Assembly (NCBI GenBank): GCA_014058405.1
Contig: CP047423.1
Location: 1,302,001 to 1,366,000 of the forward strand
Length of the DNA: 64,000 nt
Direction: 5' to 3'
Source: Candidatus Nitrospira kreftii
GTDB lineage: Bacteria > Nitrospirota > Nitrospiria > Nitrospirales > Nitrospiraceae
Below are positions 57,014 through 64,000 of the stretch, in pieces (positions within the stretch are counted from its first letter, which is position 1; each line of letters opens with the position of its first letter). The translations under genes and the position numbers were made by a program. The notes beneath the pieces were generated by a model, which searched no databases, was not told where the DNA came from, and worked only from the letters and a program-made list of their open reading frames with translations.

Positions 57014-57201
57014 AAATGGAGCTCACTTTATTGAGCGCTCGCTGTTGACAAGCATGATGACTGACCCAGGCATGATGTGGGGCATTTAGAGCGCAGATGT
57101 GATGCCATGTTAAGCTTCGTGGGGTGAGCCTAGGTTGTGCTTCCACACCTGGTCGCTATCATTCCGCCATATTCCTAGTTATCTTGCTAAAGGAGAGTGT
57201 T

Positions 57202-58338
57202 ATGGGCGTTCCGTTACTTGATCTCAGCGCGCATCACGAGCCGCTTGAGCAGGAAATCCTGGGGGCATTGGAGCACGTTTTCCGGAGTCACGCCTTTATC
57301 CTTGGGCCGGAGGTGGGTCGGTTGGAAGAACGGGTGGCAGCGTATTGCCAGACCATGTACGCGGTCGGCGTGACATCGGGGACCGATGCACTCTTGATCG
57401 CTCTCATGGCCCTGGGTATCGGTCCTGGAGATGAGGTCATTACCACGCCTTACTCTTTCTTTGCGACGGCAGGGGCCGTGGTCCGGCTTGGCGCGAAGCC
57501 GGTGCTTGTCGATATTGATCCTGTAACCTACAACATCGCCTCTTCAAAAATCTATTCGGCGGTGACATCTAAAACCAAAGCCATTATTCCGGTCCATCTC
57601 TACGGGCAATGCGCAGACATGGGGCCGATCATGGACCTTGCGAAACGCCACAATTTCAGTGTGATCGAGGATGCAGCACAGGCCATTGGTTCTGAATATC
57701 GTGATGGCCGACGAGCCTGCAGCATGGGCACCATCGGCTGTTTGTCGTTTTTCCCGAGCAAGAATCTGGGCTGCTTAGGGGATGGCGGGATGGTGGTGAC
57801 CAACAATCCCGATCTTGCGGAGCAGATGCGAGTCTTGAGAGTCCACGGGAGCAAGCCCAAGTACTACCATAAGCTGATTGGTGGGAATTTCCGGCTCGAT
57901 ACGATTCAAGCAGCCGTTCTCAACGTCAAGCTGAACTATTTGGATGGGTGGACCAAGAAGCGCCAAGAGAATGCCGACCGATACGAGACACTTTTTCAGC
58001 AGTCCTCTCTCCTGCAAAGAGGCAACGTTCGGTTACCGGAATCGATTTATCGACCTTCTGGCGCCAAGCATTATCACATCTACAATCAATTCGTGCTCCG
58101 AGTAGAGCGGCGAGACGATTTGATGGCACATCTCAAGCAGAAAGAGATCGGGGCGGAAGTCTACTACCCGGTTCCATTCCATTTACAGGAGTGCTTTCGA
58201 TATCTGGGGTACAAACAGGGTGACTTCCCTGAATCCGAAAGGGCGGCCAGAGAAACGCTGGCTATCCCGATCTACCCAGAGTTGACGTCGGAACAGCAAG
58301 CAGAGGTGGTCGAGGCAGTAGCTGACTTTTACAGATAG
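57202..58338 (+). CDS. DegT/DnrJ/EryC1/StrS aminotransferase
   Basis: A PLP-dependent nucleotide-sugar aminotransferase (378 residues). Family signposts are TSGTDALLIALMALG, the IEDAAQAIGSEY loop, and FFPSKNLGCLGDGG with the PLP lysine K187. ATG 57202 has aaggag. It aminates a keto sugar, so the polymer likely contains an amino sugar, consistent with the deacetylase nearby. The keto substrate could be a UDP- or CDP-sugar made elsewhere. Confidence 0.92.
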   Translation: MGVPLLDLSAHHEPLEQEILGALEHVFRSHAFILGPEVGRLEERVAAYCQTMYAVGVTSGTDALLIALMALGIGPGDEVITTPYSFFATAGAVVRLGAKPVLVDIDPVTYNIASSKIYSAVTSKTKAIIPVHLYGQCADMGPIMDLAKRHNFSVIEDAAQAIGSEYRDGRRACSMGTIGCLSFFPSKNLGCLGDGGMVVTNNPDLAEQMRVLRVHGSKPKYYHKLIGGNFRLDTIQAAVLNVKLNYLDGWTKKRQENADRYETLFQQSSLLQRGNVRLPESIYRPSGAKHYHIYNQFVLRVERRDDLMAHLKQKEIGAEVYYPVPFHLQECFRYLGYKQGDFPESERAARETLAIPIYPELTSEQQAEVVEAVADFYR

Positions 58339-58605
58339 CACCCTCGGAGCACCTCGTAGGAGAGGCGCTCCGGGGCAGTTTGGTGGGTACAGGAGCCACA
58401 TTCCATTGATGTGGCAGGGGCATAGCGCACAACCAACTAAACAATTAGTGATTGGTCAAGCAGCCATCCTCTTGGATATATATAATGAGTATGTAGAACG
58501 GATATGGTACGAATCCATCAGTTTTGAGCCCGATCTGTTCCAATATCCTGAAACGCAATTCCTCCCCTCAACATTCTAAATGCTGAAGGAACCTCGCAAG
58601 GTTTC

Positions 58606-59208
58606 TTAGGACTTCACTGGAGGTGTTACCATCATGATTTCAATGGAGCAGGGACTCTCCGCCTCGTTGTACGCGCTGATAGCGAAAAAATATGGTGTAT
58701 TTGGCTCGAGCCCAGTGATCGTAGCGGGTGGAGCCTCGACTGAGTGGCTTTCCTCATACGGAGAGCATGAACCTGGTTCCCCTGACGGTTGTTTCCCATA
58801 ATAAACATAGTAACCAGCCACGTCAGTGTCCGGAGAGTGATCCCAGGTCAAGCGAGCCGTCACTCCCGTTTCCGTCGGTGTCATGGTAATCATCGGGTCT
58901 TCCTCCGAGGGAGGAGTAAGAGCATCTGCCGCGTCCGAGGTTAAACCCGCCGTCTCATCCGGGGGCAGTTGAGATATTGAGTCTTCTTGTCCAACCGACT
59001 CTGTGTCCTGGGAATCAGTGTCCACATCTGAGGTCGTGCCTTCCGTGGCATCAGTCGGCGCTGACAGGCTGGAAATTGCCGGGCCTCCGTCTCCGCTGGC
59101 TCCGCAGCCGACTAGCGGAAGCACGATAGCGACCGAAAATAGTAAGTAAACCGTTCGCATAATCCGCCCACTGACGCCGTATTGGGTCAAAGTCCAGCTT
59201 CTCAGCAT
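58606..59208 (-). CDS. fibronectin type III-like lipoprotein
   Basis: A secreted lipoprotein. From ATG 59208 (ribosome-binding site aaggag seven bases upstream) the signal has a long N-region and ends LVGC, a proper lipobox. An acidic, threonine/serine-rich linker of about 70 residues follows. A C-terminal fibronectin type III-like module carries the typical LTWDHSPDTDVAGYYVYYG and PNTPYFFAISAYNEAE. It is transcribed against its neighbours and probably unrelated to synthesis; a cell-surface binding role is inferred. Confidence 0.75.
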   Translation of the reverse strand: MLRSWTLTQYGVSGRIMRTVYLLFSVAIVLPLVGCGASGDGGPAISSLSAPTDATEGTTSDVDTDSQDTESVGQEDSISQLPPDETAGLTSDAADALTPPSEEDPMITMTPTETGVTARLTWDHSPDTDVAGYYVYYGKQPSGEPGSCSPYEESHSVEAPPATITGLEPNTPYFFAISAYNEAESPCSIEIMMVTPPVKS

Positions 59209-59908
59209 GAAGTCACTCCTTGTCAAAGAGGTTGAAAAAAGATCACGGTGATCGATATGGCAATTGAGAGTAGTAGAGCCACAAAGTGGATCACGACAAG
59301 CTGTTGTCTTGTCTCAGGCGTAGAAGCAAAAACAATGCCGTCTTGATGATGCAAGAGATGTCGAATTATCTGAGAGTTTTAAATTTGGCGAAGTCTGAAA
59401 GTGAAGGGTGTGAAGGGATTTCCCTTCATGTTAAAAGTGTGTAAATAGCGCTTCAATAACGGCAGCCACCACCACCTGTTTGCGCAGATCAAATATATAC
59501 TGGTACAAACTTAACCAAGCATGAGCGCTAAGCTGTGTACCAGTTCCTGTTTCGTGGCCTCAATGAACCCTGTTCGTGTTCACCATAGTTCGGCGGTCAT
59601 GACCTTGACATGGCCAACACAAACACTGCTATCTATTCCTTCTTGATGGAGCTCGGTCTCCGAACAACGAGATGACAGGTTGGGCAGGTCTTATGATGAT
59701 CATGCCTGAGTGTTTGTAGATTGAGTGGCTCCCCGCTTCAGAGGGGGGTGAATACTACGCCTCTGAATGAGACTATCAGCGAGAACGATAGGGGGTGTTT
59801 TCCTTTAATTTCATCGTAAAGGGCCACGTTGTAGGATGCAACTTTACCAATTGCTTAACACAGAACAGCTCAGATAGATTCGATTATAGGGAATAAAGAA
59901 AGAGCTTC
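59209..59908. other. 700-base intergenic region, divergent promoters expected
   Basis: The region separates a minus-strand lipoprotein gene from a plus-strand carbamoyltransferase gene, so promoters for both must lie here. I could not assign -35/-10 pairs with confidence; a ttgaca at 59604 has no good -10 partner. No coding sequence is supported. Confidence 0.4.
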
Positions 59909-61753
59909 ATGAATTACATCCTTGGGATTTCAGCCTTTTATCACGACAGTGCAGCCTGTCTGATTCGCGATGGAGAGATCGTTGCCGCGGCTCAGGAAGA
60001 ACGGTTTACCCGAAAGAAGCATGATCCTGGTTTCCCGTCTCGAGCGGTGACCTACTGTTTGAGCGAGGGAGGAATCGCGCTGGGTGATCTTCGCCATATC
60101 GTGTTTTATGATAAACCACTTGTCAAGTTTGAACGCTTACTCGAAACCTACCTGGCGTTTGCCCCTCGAGGGCTGCAGTCATTTGTCGCAGCCATGCCGG
60201 TGTGGCTCAAGGAAAAGCTGTTACTCCGTAATCTCCTTGCCAAAGAGTTTCTGGCGTTAGCACCAGGGATGAAGCAGTCGGAGCTGCCGCAGCTGTTGTT
60301 TGGAGAACACCATGAGTCCCATGCCGCATCGGCTTTCTATCCATCGCCATACGAGAAAGCGGTCGTCCTCTGCATGGATGGCGTCGGGGAATGGGCGACG
60401 ACGTCGGCCTGGCTCGGTGAAGGAAACACGCTGACACCGCTCTGGGAAATTCCTTTTCCGCATTCTCTCGGGCTTCTCTATTCAGCCTTCACGTACTACA
60501 CCGGATTCAAGGTCAATTCCGGGGAGTACAAGGTGATGGGTCTGGCTCCCTATGGTGAACCCAAATATGTCAAGGTGATCTATGAGCATCTGCTCGACCT
60601 GAAGCCTGACGGGACGTTCCGTTTGAATATGGACTACTTCAACTACTGTACCGGGTTGACTATGACAGGGGGCAAGTTCAACGAGGTGTTCGGTGGCCCG
60701 CCACGTACAGCAGAGAGCAAACTGACGCAACGTGAGATGGATTTGGCGCGTTCCATTCAGGAAGTCACCGAAGAGGTGATGCTCCGTGTCACCAAGACCC
60801 TTCACCGTGAGACCGGGGTTGAGTATCTGTGTATGGCTGGCGGTGTGGCGCTCAATTGTGTGGGGAATGGACGGATCCTACGAGAAGGTCCTTTCAAAGG
60901 TCTATGGATCCAGCCGGCGGCTGGGGATGCGGGTGGCGCCATTGGTGCGGCTTTGACCGCCTGGTACCAGTATGAGGGGCACCCGAGGCGCACGGATGGT
61001 ACCGATCAGATGAAGGGAAGTTATTTAGGGCCCAAACATACCAATGCTGACATCGAACAATTCCTCAAGCAGGCCGATGCACCGTATGAAGTGCTTGATG
61101 ATCAGGTACTGTTCGATCGGGTCGCGAAGGATTTGGCGGATGGGAAAGTAGTGGGATGGCTGCAGGGGCGGATGGAGTTTGGTCCACGCTCGCTCGGTGG
61201 TCGAAGCATTCTCGGTGATGCCCGCAATACGAAGATGCAGTCAGTGATGAATCTGAAAATCAAGCACCGTGAGTCGTTTCGGCCGTTCGCGCCCTCCGTT
61301 CTACGGGAACGGGTTTCGGACTTTTTTGAATTGGATACGGATAGCCCCTATATGCTGCTTGTTGCACCAGTGCAGGAGAAACGGCGCCTCCCGCTCCCTG
61401 CCGAACAAGCCGGTCTGTGGGGGATTGAGTTGCTCAATATCTCCCGGTCGGACATTCCCGCCGTTACCCATCTGGATTATTCCGCGCGTATTCAAACCGT
61501 CCATGAATCGACGAACCCTCGATATTATCGGCTGCTCAAAGCCTTCGAAGCGCACACCGGCTATCCCGTGTTGGTGAATACGTCCTTCAACGTTCGAGGA
61601 GAGCCGATCGTGTGTACACCAGAAGATGCCTATCGGTGCTTCATGCGGACCGAGATGGATGTCCTTGTGCTTGAGAATTGCGTGCTGTACAAAACTCGGC
61701 AAAAGGCGCTGGTTAATGATACGAACTGGCAACAAGAATTCGAATTGGATTAG
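59909..61753 (+). CDS. NodU/TobZ-family carbamoyltransferase
   Basis: A 614-residue carbamoyltransferase that transfers carbamoyl from carbamoyl phosphate, via carbamoyl-adenylate, to a sugar hydroxyl. The N-terminal kinase-like lobe starts ILGISAFYHDSAACLI, with metal-binding H134 and H138 in GEHHESHAASAFY. LCMAGGVALNCVGNGR and PAAGDAGGAIGAAL are the ATP sites, and the C-terminal domain starts near GWLQGRMEFGPRSLGGRSIL. Very probably it decorates the polysaccharide made here. SxtJ follows 11 bases later. Confidence 0.92.
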   Translation: MNYILGISAFYHDSAACLIRDGEIVAAAQEERFTRKKHDPGFPSRAVTYCLSEGGIALGDLRHIVFYDKPLVKFERLLETYLAFAPRGLQSFVAAMPVWLKEKLLLRNLLAKEFLALAPGMKQSELPQLLFGEHHESHAASAFYPSPYEKAVVLCMDGVGEWATTSAWLGEGNTLTPLWEIPFPHSLGLLYSAFTYYTGFKVNSGEYKVMGLAPYGEPKYVKVIYEHLLDLKPDGTFRLNMDYFNYCTGLTMTGGKFNEVFGGPPRTAESKLTQREMDLARSIQEVTEEVMLRVTKTLHRETGVEYLCMAGGVALNCVGNGRILREGPFKGLWIQPAAGDAGGAIGAALTAWYQYEGHPRRTDGTDQMKGSYLGPKHTNADIEQFLKQADAPYEVLDDQVLFDRVAKDLADGKVVGWLQGRMEFGPRSLGGRSILGDARNTKMQSVMNLKIKHRESFRPFAPSVLRERVSDFFELDTDSPYMLLVAPVQEKRRLPLPAEQAGLWGIELLNISRSDIPAVTHLDYSARIQTVHESTNPRYYRLLKAFEAHTGYPVLVNTSFNVRGEPIVCTPEDAYRCFMRTEMDVLVLENCVLYKTRQKALVNDTNWQQEFELD

Positions 61754-61764
61754 GAACTGATCTC

Positions 61765-62172
61765 ATGAGCCAACAACAAAACGCACAGCCTACACACAAG
61801 GACTTAAGACAGTTCGGGCTTATCGTGGGCGGAGTATTCTCGGTGATCGGTGTATGGCCTGTCGTATTCCGAGGCGAGTCGCTCCGTCTTTGGGCGATAG
61901 TGCTCGGCAGCGTGCTCGTTGTCTTGGGGGCAATTGTTCCGCAGAGCCTGAAGCAGGTTCACCAGGGGTGGATGAAGATCGGTCATGTATTGGGCGCAAT
62001 CAACACGAGGATCATCCTCGGAATTATATATTATCTTCTCATTACGCCAATGGGGATCGTCATGCGGCTGATGGGCAAAGATCCCATGCATCGGGCTGTT
62101 AGAGAGAATGTTGAGACCTATCGTGTCGTCCGAGCCGCTCGGTCGCGCCACCACATGCGCAATCAGTTTTAG
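61765..62172 (+). CDS. SxtJ-family membrane protein
   Basis: A 135-residue protein with about three membrane segments (residues 17-32, 38-56 and 75-98). The YYLLITPMGIVMRLMGKDPM ending is characteristic of SxtJ proteins, named from saxitoxin clusters and usually encoded after a carbamoyltransferase. The role is unknown. It is in the same operon as the carbamoyltransferase. Confidence 0.82.
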   Translation: MSQQQNAQPTHKDLRQFGLIVGGVFSVIGVWPVVFRGESLRLWAIVLGSVLVVLGAIVPQSLKQVHQGWMKIGHVLGAINTRIILGIIYYLLITPMGIVMRLMGKDPMHRAVRENVETYRVVRAARSRHHMRNQF

Positions 62173-62301
62173 CCGCTCGGGTCATTCACAACTCATACGA
62201 GCAAAAAGCCCTTCATGCATAGCTCGCATGAATGAGTCCCATTGCGCTTGGGCTGGTGAATTGAAAGCGCGGACCTGTCCGAATATATGACTACCTGGAC
62301 T

Positions 62302-62330
62302 AGCCCTGCTTTGGTGGGGCTGCCTTTTTA
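62302..62330 (+). terminator. putative rho-independent terminator
   Basis: agccctgc and gtggggct form an eight-pair stem with two wobble pairs and a tttg loop, followed by gccttttta. It lies between SxtJ and the SGNH-PAS gene, so it may separate two transcription units or act as an attenuator. Confidence 0.55.
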
Positions 62331-62361
62331 GACAGAATGCGAGTAAGAGGGTGAGAACAAT

Positions 62362-64000
62362 ATGAAACAAGCCTCCAATCAGCGTACGAAGAAAATTGTG
62401 ATTGGCCTGACGGTGGTGTTGTTCATCCTCGGCTATATGCTCGTGGCAAAGGCCGGTATTTCCGATGCTCGGCAACTGTTCGGTTTTCTCATCGCTTCAT
62501 ATCTTGTGGTATGGGGAGGCTATGCGCTGGTGACGGCGATTCCACGTGAAGAGATCAGGAACCAGTTTGTTCTGACCACGTTTTCGCTCGGTATGGCGTT
62601 AGCGATGCTTGAGTTACCTGTCGCGTTGAAGCTGATCAATTACCGGACCATCTTTGCGATCACCGATGGGTTTGACTGGGAACATCCCGCATATCTTCCC
62701 GATCTGGAACTCTTGTACAAGCCCAAGCCGCATCAGACTCTCAAGATGCAGGTTCATCGAGGAAACATCGGTGAGGTGCTCTGTCTTCCGCCCCACCCTG
62801 AGGAACCGTTCGACCTGATCTATGATAAGAATGGATTCCGGAATGAAGAAGATCTTACGAGCGCCGACATTGCCGTCATCGGTGATTCGTATGTCGAGTC
62901 TCAAATGATGCCAGGATCACTGTTGGCGACTACTCGACTGGCGGAACTCACCAAACTGACGGTGGCCAATCTTGGGCAATCGGGTTATGGCCCTCAGCAG
63001 GAACTGGTGGTGCTCAAGCGTCACGGGCTGTCTCTTCGACCCAAGACCGTCGTCTGGGTGTTCTATGAGGGGAATGATCTCCTTGATGCTCGGGCCTATG
63101 CCAACCAGGTGGCCTCTCTGAAGGCCACCTGGGGTCGTGTGGATAGTTTCTGGTACCGATCCTTTACCAAGAATTCCTTAGCGTGGATGACGCGGTCTCT
63201 TCGGACATGCGTTCCCAATCAGAATGAGAAGCCTCAAGCGGCACGTACCACCGTCCTGGACTCTGAAGGGAACAAGCACAAGTTGTATGTCAAAGGACGA
63301 TCTGTTTCGATAACGCTGACCAAGCAAGAGCTGGATGACCTTCAAAAGACAGTATCCGTTCTCGAGGAAGCACATCGCCTCGTACAGGAAGAAGGGGCAC
63401 GTCTCATGGTCGTGTTCGCTCCGGTCGCCTACCGTGTGTATCACGAAATCACTGACTTCGAAGGAGTTGGGGGAGGAGCGACGCGATGGGATGTGAACGA
63501 TCTCCCCGATCGCCTCCGCGGTATCGTCGCCGAAATCTCTTCCGACATCGACTATCTTGATCTTACGCCGGCGCTTCGGTCAGCTGCACGCAATAACACC
63601 ATGGTGTTCCTAGATGACGATACCCATTGGACGGCTGAAGGGCATCGGGTTGTTGCAGAGGCATTGGCCGAAGCGCTGACAGCTAGAAAGAAATCTTATG
63701 CAAAGCTGCCAATGCACGAGAGATCGAAGAAACCGACTGTTCGTGTCGAAGATGTGCTTCTGGTCAGGAATCTAGACGGGACAATCCGGTACTGGAGTAA
63801 AGGGGCACAAAAACTATACGGGTGGGAACCGCATGAAGTACTGGGAGAGGTATCGCATCAATTGTTGAAGACGGTGTTTCCAATACCGATTGAGGTGATC
63901 GAAGAAGAGCTTCGAGTGAAGGGTCATTGGGAAGGTCGTCTCGTCCATGAGCGGCGTGATGGATCCAAGGTTGCTGTGGCGAGTCAATGGGACCTACAGC
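62362..64000 (+). CDS. SGNH-hydrolase-like protein fused to a PAS domain (partial, runs off the window)
   Basis: The frame is open from ATG 62362 (upstream agagggtgagaac) to the window end, 546 codons without a stop. Three N-terminal membrane segments (about residues 12-30, 34-52 and 65-80) come first. An SGNH fold follows, with block I IAVIGDSYVESQ (about residue 170), VFYEGNDLLD (block III region) and the C-terminal catalytic DDDTHWTAEGH (about residue 418). After a short linker, from residue 460, a PAS-like domain reads VLLVRNLDGTIRYWSKGAQK, then LYGWEPHEVLGE. Fusing an acyl-transfer-type enzyme to a sensor domain is unusual. What follows the PAS is not visible. Confidence 0.78.
   Translation, partial: MKQASNQRTKKIVIGLTVVLFILGYMLVAKAGISDARQLFGFLIASYLVVWGGYALVTAIPREEIRNQFVLTTFSLGMALAMLELPVALKLINYRTIFAITDGFDWEHPAYLPDLELLYKPKPHQTLKMQVHRGNIGEVLCLPPHPEEPFDLIYDKNGFRNEEDLTSADIAVIGDSYVESQMMPGSLLATTRLAELTKLTVANLGQSGYGPQQELVVLKRHGLSLRPKTVVWVFYEGNDLLDARAYANQVASLKATWGRVDSFWYRSFTKNSLAWMTRSLRTCVPNQNEKPQAARTTVLDSEGNKHKLYVKGRSVSITLTKQELDDLQKTVSVLEEAHRLVQEEGARLMVVFAPVAYRVYHEITDFEGVGGGATRWDVNDLPDRLRGIVAEISSDIDYLDLTPALRSAARNNTMVFLDDDTHWTAEGHRVVAEALAEALTARKKSYAKLPMHERSKKPTVRVEDVLLVRNLDGTIRYWSKGAQKLYGWEPHEVLGEVSHQLLKTVFPIPIEVIEEELRVKGHWEGRLVHERRDGSKVAVASQWDLQ

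Noticed and set aside
58339..58605. Possible bidirectional terminator (ctcggagc...gctccggg and aacct...aggtt)
   Set aside because: Short or imperfect stems without a T-run; too weak to call.
59604..59640. ttgaca as a -35 box for the carbamoyltransferase operon
   Set aside because: No acceptable -10 hexamer at 16-18 bases, and it is about 300 bases from the gene.
1..64000. CRISPR array, tRNA, rRNA or phage genes
   Set aside because: I looked for regularly spaced repeats, tRNA-like cloverleaf ends and phage structural genes, and saw none. A covariance-model search could still find a small RNA.

Overview
The window is a 64-kb polysaccharide (capsule, exopolysaccharide or O-antigen) biosynthesis and export region of a Gram-negative bacterium. 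Gene style, moderate GC content and the mix of families (paired small OPX proteins, ABC-2 exporter, DUF3473 deacetylase, carbamoyltransferase/SxtJ/DUF5989) suggest a Nitrospirota-like organism, but no marker gene fixes the taxon, so this is inference. I found no rRNA, tRNA or CRISPR array.

Layout. (1) 1-6.9 kb: a NusG/RfaH-type antiterminator gene preceded by an ops-like motif, then a nucleotide-sugar module on the + strand: CDP-glucose synthesis, 4,6-dehydration, C-methylation, epimerisation, a DUF4910 aminopeptidase-like protein and a 2OG-Fe(II) oxygenase-like protein. (2) 7-13.3 kb: a class IV aminotransferase and an export block: two OPX (Wza-like) proteins, an outer-membrane barrel, and the Wzm/Wzt ABC exporter with a C-terminal glycan-recognition domain. 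(3) 13.3-22 kb: glycosyltransferases mixed with two ATP-grasp proteins and an asparagine-synthetase-like protein. (4) 22-24.9 kb, minus strand: SGNH protein and MBOAT acyltransferase. (5) 26-35.4 kb: asparagine-synthetase-like protein, Wzy/WaaL-like membrane protein, two glycosyltransferases and a beta-helix protein. (6) 35.5-52.5 kb: an island of nested insertion sequences and a group II intron, enclosing a methyltransferase, a glycosyltransferase, a second beta-helix protein and a QueC-like PP-loop protein. (7) 52.6-64 kb: glycosyltransferase, polysaccharide deacetylase, a tiny signal-peptide ORF coupled to a GMC oxidoreductase, DUF5989, a DegT aminotransferase, a lipoprotein, carbamoyltransferase, SxtJ, and an SGNH protein fused to a PAS domain that runs off the end.

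Working model: the first module makes a branched, C-methylated deoxysugar. The glycosyltransferases assemble the repeat. PP-loop, ATP-grasp, MBOAT/SGNH, deacetylase and carbamoyltransferase enzymes decorate it. Wzm/Wzt with the OPX proteins exports it, and the RfaH-like factor would keep RNA polymerase processive through the long + strand operon.

Mobile DNA is named here by type: IS-A (IS3 family, about 1.28 kb, ends GAGAG), IS-B (IS3 family, ends TGACC), IS-C (IS3 family, 1441 bp, two nearly identical inverted copies), IS-D (IS3 family, 1243 bp), IS-E (IS5-like, 1227 bp) and IS-F (IS630 family, 1148 bp). Several insertion events can be read to the base from target-site duplications.
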